The notes beneath the pieces were generated by a model. The model did not search any database. It had not been told where the DNA came from and saw nothing but the letters and a program-made list of their open reading frames with translations. This document shows positions 26,906-34,103 of a DNA stretch of 64,000 bases, piece after piece. Position 1 is the stretch's first letter. Every line of letters begins with the position of its first letter. Origin of the DNA: Aureivirga sp. CE67 (GTDB taxonomy: Bacteria; Bacteroidota; Bacteroidia; Flavobacteriales; Flavobacteriaceae); contig NZ_JADOTV010000003.1 in the NCBI RefSeq assembly GCF_015767245.1, positions 124,001 through 188,000 of the forward strand. Reading direction: 5' to 3'. The position numbers and the translations under genes are program-made.

Positions 26906-27766
26906 TTAAATTGTATCAATAAAACTTTTTTCTGTTTTGTTAAAGATTACAAGACCTACAAAAAACACTACAATGGATATAACTGTTGTGTATATAATTC
27001 CTGATAAAGAGAAATTATTCTCATTTAAAAGCATGAATCTTGAAATTTCAATAACATGTGCCATCGGATTTAATTCTACCATCCAAGCTAAATCTGGTAT
27101 TTTTTGTTCAATCAAACTCATTGGGTAAGCCACTAACGAAAAATACATCAATAACTGAACTCCAAATTGAACTAAAAAAGTTAAGTCTCTATATTTTGTA
27201 ACCATTGAAGAAATAATCATACCTAATCCTAAACCTAACATTCCCATTATTAAAACTAAAACTGGGAAAAACACTAATGCTACATTTGGTCGAACTTCAT
27301 TTCCAATAAAAACAAAATATAAATAAAATGCTATAAAAATAGTAAGTTGAATTCCAAACTTTAATAAATTTGATACTACAATAGACATCGGCATAATAAC
27401 TCTTGGAAAGTAAACTTTTCCAAAAATTGCTTCATTCTTTTTAAAAGTATCAGAAGTTGCTACTAAACATTCTTTGAAATAATTCCAAACTGTCACTCCT
27501 GCAAGGTTAAATAAAAATGGAGGTATAGAACCTGTTTGAATTCCAGCAACATTATTGAAAATTAATGTAAAAACTACGGAAGTAAATAAAGGTTGAATTA
27601 AATACCATAAAGGTCCAAGAATTGTTTGTTTGTAAAGTGTAACTACATCACGCTTAACAAACATTAAAAGTAAATCTCTATAACGCCAAATCTCCTTAAA
27701 ATTTAGTGAAAAAAGAGTATCTTTTGGCTTTATTTCATACAGCCAATCTTCTTTTGGGGTTTTCAT
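26906..27766 (-). CDS. wzm: Polysaccharide ABC transporter permease (Wzm)
   Basis: 286 residues with six membrane helices of the ABC-2 permease family. The N-terminal amphipathic region ends in WRYRDLLLMFVKRDVVTLYK, followed by TILGPLWYLIQPLFTSVVF, the standard Wzm/KpsM/TagG signature. With Wzt it exports a lipid-linked polysaccharide across the inner membrane. It is the first gene of the 18-gene run, behind a TATTTTTG promoter box at 27791-27798. Confidence 0.95.
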   Translation of the reverse strand: MKTPKEDWLYEIKPKDTLFSLNFKEIWRYRDLLLMFVKRDVVTLYKQTILGPLWYLIQPLFTSVVFTLIFNNVAGIQTGSIPPFLFNLAGVTVWNYFKECLVATSDTFKKNEAIFGKVYFPRVIMPMSIVVSNLLKFGIQLTIFIAFYLYFVFIGNEVRPNVALVFFPVLVLIMGMLGLGLGMIISSMVTKYRDLTFLVQFGVQLLMYFSLVAYPMSLIEQKIPDLAWMVELNPMAHVIEISRFMLLNENNFSLSGIIYTTVISIVVFFVGLVIFNKTEKSFIDTI

Positions 27767-27790
27767 TTAACTTAGTATCTTTTGGGAAAG

Positions 27791-27798
27791 CAAAAATA
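27791..27798 (-). promoter_or_regulatory. Candidate -7 promoter box of the polysaccharide operon
   Basis: TATTTTTG on the minus strand, 24 bases upstream of the wzm start, in the gap between the serA terminator and wzm. It matches TAnnTTTG. The -33 region has no exact TTG at 17-23 bases, so it may need an activator. Confidence 0.45.
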
Positions 27799-27912
27799 AA
27801 ATTTATTCTTAATTAATCTATATAATTAATACTTATTTACTGTTTACCTTAGCAGTTTTAAATTATTTATAAAAATACCATACTATATCATAAGTTTTTA
27901 AATATTTATGAA

Positions 27913-27944
27913 TAAAAAAAATGGAAGCTTATTAAACTCCCATT
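27913..27944 (-). terminator. Rho-independent terminator of serC-serA
   Basis: On the minus strand an eight-base-pair stem (AATGGGAG / CTTCCATT, one G-U pair) with a nine-base loop is followed by a run of U. It separates serA from the polysaccharide operon promoter. Confidence 0.8.
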
Positions 27945-27970
27945 CCTTTTTATATTATTTTCATAATTTA

Positions 27971-28924
27971 CTACCCTTCAAAAGCTTCAATAATTTGCTC
28001 TGAAATATCTTGTGCAATTCGAGCTTGTGCTTCGATTGTTGAACTACCAATATGTGGTGTCATCGAAATTTTATGATTCATCAAAATCTGAATTGCTGGT
28101 GTTGGCTCATCTTCAAAAGCATCTAATCCTGCATATAATAATTTATCCGCATTTAAAGCTTCTACCAAAGCAACCTCATCAATAGCTCCTCCTCTTGAAG
28201 TATTTATAATTCCAGCTCCATCACGCATCATTTCAATTTCTTTAACTGAAATCAAATGCCCGTCTTGGTATGGCGTATGAATTGTTACAAAATCAGAGTT
28301 TTTAAGTACATCTTCTTTATCTGTAGTTAATACATTAAAGTGAATTGCTTGCCCATCATAGAAATCTAATTCAATTGTAGCTTCTTCTACGTATGGATCA
28401 CAAGCAAGAACTTTCATTCCTAAACTTAAGGCGATTTTAGCAACATTTTGCCCAATTTTACCAAAACCAATAATTCCTAAAGTTTTCCCTCTTAACTCTG
28501 TTCCAGCAGCATAAGAATTCTTTAATCCTTTAAAATTAATTTCTCCTTCTAATGGCATTGTTCTATTCGAATCATGTAGGAAACGAACCATTCCAAATAA
28601 ATGTGCAAAAACTAATTCTGCAACAGAATTTGAAGAAGCATCTGAAGCTGTAATCACGCGAACTCCTGCAGACTCTGCATATTCGACATCAATATTATCA
28701 ATTCCAACTCCTGCTCTAGCAATCATTTTTAAAGAAGGACAATCATCAATAACATCATCTCTTACTTCTGTAGCACTTCTTACAATCAGAATTTCAATAT
28801 TATGTTCGTTTATGTAGTTGATCAATTGACTTTGTGCAACTTTCACAACTAGTACTTCAAATCCTGCATTTTCTAAGGCTAAAACTCCATTTCTAGCCAA
28901 ACCATCATTTGCTAATATTTTCAT
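27971..28924 (-). CDS. serA: D-3-phosphoglycerate dehydrogenase
   Basis: 317 residues, the short form without the C-terminal ACT regulatory domain of E. coli SerA. The NAD-binding motif is GIIGFGKIGQNVAKIA. Catalytic residues lie in INTSRGGAIDEVAL (Arg) and MTPHIGSSTIEA (His). It oxidises 3-phosphoglycerate to 3-phosphohydroxypyruvate, the first step of serine synthesis. It follows serC by 13 bases, which supports the assignment over other 2-hydroxyacid dehydrogenases. Lack of an ACT domain suggests no allosteric serine inhibition of that type. Confidence 0.9.
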   Translation of the reverse strand: MKILANDGLARNGVLALENAGFEVLVVKVAQSQLINYINEHNIEILIVRSATEVRDDVIDDCPSLKMIARAGVGIDNIDVEYAESAGVRVITASDASSNSVAELVFAHLFGMVRFLHDSNRTMPLEGEINFKGLKNSYAAGTELRGKTLGIIGFGKIGQNVAKIALSLGMKVLACDPYVEEATIELDFYDGQAIHFNVLTTDKEDVLKNSDFVTIHTPYQDGHLISVKEIEMMRDGAGIINTSRGGAIDEVALVEALNADKLLYAGLDAFEDEPTPAIQILMNHKISMTPHIGSSTIEAQARIAQDISEQIIEAFEG

Positions 28925-28937
28925 TTTGTATGTTTTC

Positions 28938-30014
28938 TTAGTTTAGTTTTTTTTCAAATTTTCGCAATGTATCTACTAAAATTTCGATGCTTTCAAATGG
29001 CATTGCATTATAAATACTTGCTCGATATCCTCCAGCAGATCTATGTCCAACAATTCCACTTATTCCAGCGTCATCGCAAAGTTCTTGAAAAAGATTTTCT
29101 TTATCTGTATTTTTTAAATTAAATGTCACATTCATTTTTGAGCGATCTTCTGTTCTTGCTGTTCCTTCAAAAAATGGATTTCTATCAATTTCTTCGTATA
29201 AAAAAGAAGCTTTTCGATTATTTTCAACTTCAATTCCTTGAATTCCTCCTTTATTTTTCAGCCAAGTGAGATTTAAATAAGCTGTATAAATTGCAAAAAC
29301 TGTTGGAGTATTACTTAAACTTCCATTATCTATATGTTTTTGGTAATCTAATAGAGTTGGAATTTTTCTATCTGTTTTCCCAAGAATTGAATTTTTCACA
29401 ACAACCAAAGCACAACCTGCTGTTCCAACATTTTTCTGTGCTCCTGCATAAATTAAATCGAACTTATTAAAATCCATTTGTCTAGAAAAAATATCCGAAC
29501 TCATATCTGCAACCAAAGGAATTTCTATATCTGGAAATTCATTAATTTGCGTTCCATAAATTGTATTATTTGTCGTACAATGAAAATAATCTGCATCTGT
29601 TGGAACATGATAATTCGTCGGAATATAATTATAGTTTTTATCTTTTGAAGAAGCTACAATTTTTGCATTTCCTAGAATATTTGCTTCATGAATTGCTTTT
29701 GAACTCCAACGTCCAGTATCTAAATAAGCTCCTGTTCCTCCGATTTTCATTAAATTATAAGGTACTAACAAGAATTCTAAACTTGCTCCTCCATGAAGAA
29801 ACAAAACAGAATAATCATCCGAGATTTGCAATAAATCTTTGACTAAATCTTGTGTTTTATGTAAAATTTCAAGAAAAGAATCACTTCTGTGCGAAGTTTC
29901 TAAAATAGACAATCCAGTATCATTATAATTAATTACAGCTTTTGATAATTGTTCAAAAACTTCTTGTGGTAAAGTACTTGGTCCAGCACAAAAATTATGT
30001 TTCTTTTCTTTCAT
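28938..30014 (-). CDS. serC: Phosphoserine aminotransferase
   Basis: 358 residues, typical SerC length. The N-terminus HNFCAGPSTLPQEVFEQ is the family signature. The PLP-binding lysine lies in YAGAQKNVGTAG (about 190-201), and SGIVGHRSAGGYRASIYNAM is the C-terminal substrate-binding motif. It transaminates 3-phosphohydroxypyruvate with glutamate to phosphoserine and can also serve in pyridoxal phosphate synthesis. It is first in an operon with serA. Confidence 0.97.
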   Translation of the reverse strand: MKEKKHNFCAGPSTLPQEVFEQLSKAVINYNDTGLSILETSHRSDSFLEILHKTQDLVKDLLQISDDYSVLFLHGGASLEFLLVPYNLMKIGGTGAYLDTGRWSSKAIHEANILGNAKIVASSKDKNYNYIPTNYHVPTDADYFHCTTNNTIYGTQINEFPDIEIPLVADMSSDIFSRQMDFNKFDLIYAGAQKNVGTAGCALVVVKNSILGKTDRKIPTLLDYQKHIDNGSLSNTPTVFAIYTAYLNLTWLKNKGGIQGIEVENNRKASFLYEEIDRNPFFEGTARTEDRSKMNVTFNLKNTDKENLFQELCDDAGISGIVGHRSAGGYRASIYNAMPFESIEILVDTLRKFEKKLN

Positions 30015-30036
30015 ATAATTAGTGTTAAATTTATTT

Positions 30037-30056
30037 GACTTCGACTGCGCTCAGTC
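30037..30056. repeat. GC-rich hairpin element, possible dispersed repeat
   Basis: GACTTCGACTGCGCTCAGTC stands out from the AT-rich background between serC and the acyl-CoA reductase gene. It contains a five-base-pair stem, GACTG-CGCT-CAGTC. Similar short intergenic palindromes are known in many genomes. I see only this copy in the window, so calling it a repeat is inference. Confidence 0.4.
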
Positions 30057-30119
30057 ATCGCCAAATATGCTTAATCGTTATTAGGTTTGTATGAATTAAT
30101 TCTAAATTTAAAACTATTT

Positions 30120-31187
30120 CTATTTTAATCCTATTAAAAACTCTAAAGTATTTACACCATCAGCATAATCCCAAAGTCTTGGTTTTTGCGTATTTCCAAA
30201 AGCAACAGTTTCTCTTTCTAATGTTTCGTCTTTTGCAACTACACATTGGATTTTTTCCTCATCTGCTTCTAATTTCTTCTCTAAATCTTCTAAAGAATCA
30301 TAATATTCATAAAATAAAGTAGAAATCGGTGAAGTATAACTTTCATCTTCTTTTAAAACTAAAAACCCATTTTCTCTTAAATCAAAAAGACTCATCAAAT
30401 AAACTGCTTTGTTATAATCGTAGTTATTTGCATATCTTTCATAATTAATAATATCCTTTTTATTATAAACAGCTTTGAAAATTAAATCAAAATCATAATC
30501 TCTTGGAACAAAAATCTTAGAAACATTTCGACAACCTAAACCAAAATATCTAAAAATATCATCTCCTAAAGCCACTAATTCTTCTTCTGATTCTTTTCCA
30601 GTAATTACGGCAACAGAATTTCTATTTCTACGAATAATATTTGGATATTTCCCGAAATAAAAATCAAAATACCTTGCAGTATTATTACTACCTGTTGCAA
30701 TCACAGCATCAAAATCTTTTAACTCTCCTTGTGTTATTGTAATGGTTTCTTTAAATTCTGGATTTAAATATTCTAAATATTTTACGGCTAAAGGAATAAA
30801 ATGCGTATCATTTGAAGATTGTTTTGCTAAAATATGATGACCAGACATTACAACCGATAAAAAATCATGAAAACCAACCATCGGAATATTTCCTGCCATG
30901 ATTACAGCAACTTTTTTTGGAGAAATGGCACTAAAATCATAAGCATTTAACCACGAATTTAAATTCTCTTCTGTAAGTGCTTCACTCCAATTTTGTAATG
31001 AAAAAAGCACATTATCTTGCGTAAACCAACCGTTAACTTCTTGTGCTCGTTTAATTTGCATTTTAAAAGCATCAAAAAACAAGTCATTATGTGGGATATT
31101 GTCTTTCTTCACAATACCTACCGTTGTAAACTGACTTAAGAACTCTCCTAGAGCTATGAACGCTTTTTTTCTATCTTCTATCAACAT
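30120..31187 (-). CDS. Acyl-CoA reductase (LuxC-like)
   Basis: 355 residues from the ATG at 31187 ([10 protein letters not shown]). An upstream in-frame extension to 31355 would overlap the divergent ferredoxin gene and reads as non-coding, so I reject it. The protein matches the LuxC/acyl-CoA reductase aldehyde-dehydrogenase-like family: [18 protein letters not shown] (coenzyme-binding region), [30 protein letters not shown] and [14 protein letters not shown], whose Cys fits the catalytic position. The family reduces acyl-CoA to aldehyde. Its divergent pairing with the ferredoxin and its position next to serC look like conserved flavobacterial core synteny. The physiological substrate is unknown. 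Confidence 0.85.
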   Translation of the reverse strand: MLIEDRKKAFIALGEFLSQFTTVGIVKKDNIPHNDLFFDAFKMQIKRAQEVNGWFTQDNVLFSLQNWSEALTEENLNSWLNAYDFSAISPKKVAVIMAGNIPMVGFHDFLSVVMSGHHILAKQSSNDTHFIPLAVKYLEYLNPEFKETITITQGELKDFDAVIATGSNNTARYFDFYFGKYPNIIRRNRNSVAVITGKESEEELVALGDDIFRYFGLGCRNVSKIFVPRDYDFDLIFKAVYNKKDIINYERYANNYDYNKAVYLMSLFDLRENGFLVLKEDESYTSPISTLFYEYYDSLEDLEKKLEADEEKIQCVVAKDETLERETVAFGNTQKPRLWDYADGVNTLEFLIGLK

Positions 31188-31215
31188 TTTACCTATAATT
31201 TTACAAAGATTTATG

Positions 31216-31223
31216 TATTTTTG
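31216..31223 (+). promoter_or_regulatory. Candidate -7 promoter box of the ferredoxin gene
   Basis: TATTTTTG matches TAnnTTTG and lies 27 bases before the ferredoxin start at 31251. It supports that start, because the in-frame ATG at 31221 would overlap the box. Confidence 0.45.
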
Positions 31224-31250
31224 TTTTGCAAATTTAAAGTAAATATAATT

Positions 31251-31601
31251 ATGGCAATAATAATAACTGACGAATGTATCAATTGTGGTGCATGTGAACC
31301 AGAATGTCCAAATACTGCGATTTACGAAGGAGCAGAAGATTGGACTATGGAACAAGGAACAGAATTATCTGGTGATGTAGTTTTCCCTAACGGAAATTCA
31401 TATAACGCTGAGGACGATCAAGAGCCGATCAGTGATGAATTTTATTTCATTGTTCCAGATAAGTGTACTGAGTGTAAAGGTTTCCATGATGAGCCTCAGT
31501 GTGCAGCAGTTTGTCCAGTAGATTGTTGTGTTCCTGATGAAGATCATGAAGAATCAGAAGAAACATTATTAGAGAAAAAAGCGTTTTTACATAACGAATA
31601 A
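31251..31601 (+). CDS. 4Fe-4S dicluster ferredoxin
   Basis: 116 residues. The start [11 protein letters not shown] at 31251 is chosen over an in-frame ATG at 31221 because ferredoxins of this type begin there. The first cluster motif is [13 protein letters not shown]; the second is [20 protein letters not shown], with the longer spacing typical of bacterial 2[4Fe-4S] ferredoxins of the Allochromatium type. A long acidic region lies between them. It is a small soluble electron carrier; partner enzymes are not shown by the context. A strong terminator follows. Confidence 0.95.
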   Translation: MAIIITDECINCGACEPECPNTAIYEGAEDWTMEQGTELSGDVVFPNGNSYNAEDDQEPISDEFYFIVPDKCTECKGFHDEPQCAAVCPVDCCVPDEDHEESEETLLEKKAFLHNE

Positions 31602-31652
31602 TCTTTAATAAGTTCTACTTAAAAATTAAACGAATTATATCAAAATATTTTT

Positions 31653-31688
31653 AAAGAGTTTTCTATTTTATAGGAAGCTCTTTTTTTA
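31653..31688 (+). terminator. Rho-independent terminator after the ferredoxin gene
   Basis: AAAGAG extended by seven further pairs (including G-U) folds back on CTCTTT, giving a stem of about 13 base pairs with a short A/T loop, followed by a run of T. Confidence 0.88.
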
Positions 31689-31712
31689 TATATTCGATTC
31701 AAAATAAATATT

Positions 31713-32048
31713 ATGAAAAAAATTATTCAAATTCTTTTATTTTCATCCTTAATTATTAGTTGTCAGGAACCAATTCGTATTGAATTGGATACAAAACTTG
31801 AAAATGTAAAAATTCAACCAAAAGAAGCTTTAGCATTGGCAAATGATGAAATTGAAAAAAACTATCATCTAAATAAAGATAATCTCAATTCTAATAATCC
31901 AAATTTAGATCTAAAAATTCACATTACTAAAAAAGGAGAATGGTATTATTTTAAAAAAACTAATTATCCCGCAATGAGTAATTCTTTTTATTTAGAAAAG
32001 GCTGTGATGGTAAATTCTAATACAGGAGAAATTAAACTATCGAAATAA
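31713..32048 (+). CDS. Small lipoprotein of unknown function
   Basis: 111 residues with a type II signal peptide (LLFSSLIISC, Cys at 17). The mature part (KEALALANDEIEKNY, then KIHITKKGEWYYFKKT and a final MVNSNTGEIKLSK) has the layout of a single PepSY-like domain: a helix with ALALA followed by a beta sheet ending in a D/N-x-x-TGEI turn. This is inference from pattern. It is first of three small exported proteins in a row. Confidence 0.65.
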   Translation: MKKIIQILLFSSLIISCQEPIRIELDTKLENVKIQPKEALALANDEIEKNYHLNKDNLNSNNPNLDLKIHITKKGEWYYFKKTNYPAMSNSFYLEKAVMVNSNTGEIKLSK

Positions 32049-32070
32049 CTTTTGAAATTAAAATAAATTA

Positions 32071-32226
32071 ATGAAAAAACTATTACTTCTAATTTCACTT
32101 TTCACTATTTTTTCTTGTAAGAATTCAAATATTTTAGAAAAACCATTTTTATCTCCTGAGGATTATAAACAAGAAATCTCAAGACTTAGATATGAAACTT
32201 CAATTGATGATTTTTATCCAAATTAA
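32071..32226 (+). CDS. Very short lipoprotein
   Basis: 51 codons. The start MKKLLLLISLFTIFSC is a perfect lipoprotein signal with Cys16, leaving a mature peptide of about 36 residues with no recognisable domain (ends SIDDFYPN). It could be a genuine small lipoprotein or the surviving 5' end of a longer gene. No frame continues the protein convincingly past the stop. Confidence 0.5.
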   Translation: MKKLLLLISLFTIFSCKNSNILEKPFLSPEDYKQEISRLRYETSIDDFYPN

Positions 32227-32268
32227 TCCTTTAATCAAAAAAATTATATTTAATAGAAAACCTCAACT

Positions 32269-32667
32269 ATGAAAAAACTTTTTTTAATAGCTTTATTTAT
32301 TGTCAATTTCATAAATGCTCAAATAACTAAAAACAATGAAACTACTTTTGAACTAAGAAAGACATCTTTAAAGTTTATCAGTTCAAATCAAGTAGAAACA
32401 AGTAAATATTTTATTACTGTGAATAATTCAGAAAAAGATTTAGACTATTTGAAAAAATTAAATAAAAAAGAAATTTTAGTTTTAATTCAAGATGAAAAAT
32501 ACGATTGGCGAATTAATTTACTTCTTTATCAATATTATAAAAAAAATGCAATTATGTTTTTTGCTTTTGATTTAAAAACCAGAAAAGATTGGATAGATTA
32601 TTTTAAAGAAGAAGATCAAAAATACTGGACGATAAACCTAGAAAAATGTGGTTTGTGTACTGAATAA
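32269..32667 (+). CDS. Small secreted protein of unknown function
   Basis: 132 residues with a Sec signal peptide (FLIALFIVNFINAQ, cleavage after NAQ or nearby). The mature part is Lys/Asn/Tyr-rich and ends with a two-cysteine motif EKCGLCTE that could form a disulfide or bind metal. No known family. It shares a strong terminator with the converging gene. Confidence 0.6.
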   Translation: MKKLFLIALFIVNFINAQITKNNETTFELRKTSLKFISSNQVETSKYFITVNNSEKDLDYLKKLNKKEILVLIQDEKYDWRINLLLYQYYKKNAIMFFAFDLKTRKDWIDYFKEEDQKYWTINLEKCGLCTE

Positions 32668-32673
32668 AAAATT

Positions 32674-32708
32674 AAAAAGCCTCAATTATTAAACAATTGA
32701 GGCTTTTT
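32674..32708. terminator. Bidirectional rho-independent terminator
   Basis: A perfect 14-base inverted repeat AAAAAGCCTCAATT with a seven-base loop and T tracts on both sides, between converging genes. Confidence 0.93.
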
Positions 32709-32713
32709 AATTT

Positions 32714-33382
32714 TTACTTTAATTCATTCCCGTGAAATGGACAAAATTTCCATTTACCATTCATTGCTTCATTGTCAATAGGACAAATTTTATCATCAAT
32801 TAGAGAAGAAAGAGGTAAATCCCATTTAACTTCATTCCCAGAATGTAAAACACTAAATTCACCTTCTTCATATTCATTAATAATATTTACACCGCTACTA
32901 TCTTTTACTTCAAAAATATAGAAATGCATTCCTTGTCCCATTTTCCCTAAAGTTTGTGCAAAAAACGGTTTCAAATTTGAAAGAAGCATTCTTGTACTTA
33001 ATTCTACTTCTTCATCTGGAATAGGTTTAAAAACCCTACCATTAATATCTTTAATTAAAATATTTTTTCTAATTATTTCTTCAGAATCAAATCTCACATT
33101 TGTTCCATTAGAAATTTGTTCCATTTTTAAAGCACAAATCAATACATAGTCTTTAAATGATTCTTCAATAAGATCAATAGTTTCTGGTGTTACATCAGGT
33201 GAGTTTGTTAAAGCAATCCTCCAATAGCTACTAGGAATCCATAATGTCCCAGTCATATCATTATCATTATGTTTATTCCATTTCCAAAGATCTGACATTA
33301 ATTCATTTTGATCAATTACTTTTTTTTGGGCAAAAATGGAGATACTAAAAAGTAAAAGAATCAGGGTAATTGTTTTTTTCAT
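32714..33382 (-). CDS. Secreted protein with degenerate zinc-ribbon-like C-terminus
   Basis: 222 residues. The signal peptide is ITLILLLFSISIFAQ (cleavage after FAQ). The body (DMTGTLWIPSSYWRIAL and RPETIDLIEESFKDYV-like helices) matches no family I can name. The last 26 residues contain KICPIDN and KFCPFHGNEL, which resemble the two knuckles of a zinc ribbon (CPxCG type) with one Cys replaced by Asp and another by His. A zinc ribbon-like end on an exported protein is unusual. It is monocistronic and convergent with its neighbour. Confidence 0.7.
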   Translation of the reverse strand: MKKTITLILLLFSISIFAQKKVIDQNELMSDLWKWNKHNDNDMTGTLWIPSSYWRIALTNSPDVTPETIDLIEESFKDYVLICALKMEQISNGTNVRFDSEEIIRKNILIKDINGRVFKPIPDEEVELSTRMLLSNLKPFFAQTLGKMGQGMHFYIFEVKDSSGVNIINEYEEGEFSVLHSGNEVKWDLPLSSLIDDKICPIDNEAMNGKWKFCPFHGNELK

Positions 33383-33632
33383 GTTTTAATTTAATTTTGA
33401 TGTTTAACTTTTCTTTTTCATCAAATGATTTTGAATTGGATAATTATTTTAACATTAAATAGTATTAAACTCTTAAATCATTTAATTTTTCAAATATACT
33501 CTTAATTTTTTAGCAACAAAAAGTACTTTTTCATAAAAAAAATACAGTAAAAAAACTTCAATAAACGCTATAACACAAGGAATCAAACAATTAGTAGAGT
33601 ATAATTAAAAATGCTATTATGAGATAAATTTT

Positions 33633-33640
33633 TATTTTTG
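33633..33640 (+). promoter_or_regulatory. Candidate -7 promoter box of the GRDP-like/SSC-tail unit
   Basis: TATTTTTG lies 16 bases before the start at 33657, matching TAnnTTTG. This would give a very short leader. No clear -33 TTG at 17-23 bases. Confidence 0.4.
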
Positions 33641-33656
33641 AACAAACAAAATATTT

Positions 33657-34097
33657 ATGTTGCATAAAAAGTATTCTACTAAAGAAATAAGAGAAATTGC
33701 TTCTAAAATCATAAAGAATAATCCTGCATTAGTTTCAAAACTAGAAAAAGTTCCATTTGAAGAAAAAATAGATGTGAAAGAATTATTTGTAGAGGTTCTG
33801 AAATTTCTTTTTTTAGTAGGAAAAAATAATCAAACACTTACGCCATCTCTAAATGTAGACTTAGCTTGGCATGAGTTTATTCTTTTTACAAGAACTTATC
33901 ATCAATTTTGTGATAATCATTTTGGTAGATATATTCATCATCAACCTGAGGAGAATATTGCTAAAAACAATTCAAATTTTCAGAAAACAATAAAATTATA
34001 CATTATAACTTTCGGAGAACCTAAAAAGGAATTTTGGGGATGCTATGCTCATTCAGAATGGGAAAGCGCTCAATGTGGTTCTTGCGAAGCAATCTAA
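33657..34097 (+). CDS. GRDP-like (glycine-rich-domain-protein-like) protein
   Basis: 146 residues, no signal peptide. The core LNVDLAWHEFILFTRTYHQF followed by HFGRYIHHQPEE (about 63-96) matches the Asp-x-x-Trp-His / Cys / Phe-Gly pattern of proteins called glycine-rich domain-containing protein-like in plants and bacteria. The function of the family is not known. The C-terminus is cysteine-rich (FWGCYAH and QCGSCEAI). It is followed after six bases by the gene for a protein with a Ser-Ser-Cys tail, so the two probably act together. Confidence 0.65.
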   Translation: MLHKKYSTKEIREIASKIIKNNPALVSKLEKVPFEEKIDVKELFVEVLKFLFLVGKNNQTLTPSLNVDLAWHEFILFTRTYHQFCDNHFGRYIHHQPEENIAKNNSNFQKTIKLYIITFGEPKKEFWGCYAHSEWESAQCGSCEAI

Positions 34098-34103
34098 AGA
34101 AAT

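Noticed and set aside
31188-31355. N-terminal extension of the acyl-CoA reductase frame
   Set aside because: It would run into the coding region of the divergent ferredoxin, and the translated extension is Cys/Phe/Tyr-rich noise. The ATG at 31187 gives the normal family start.
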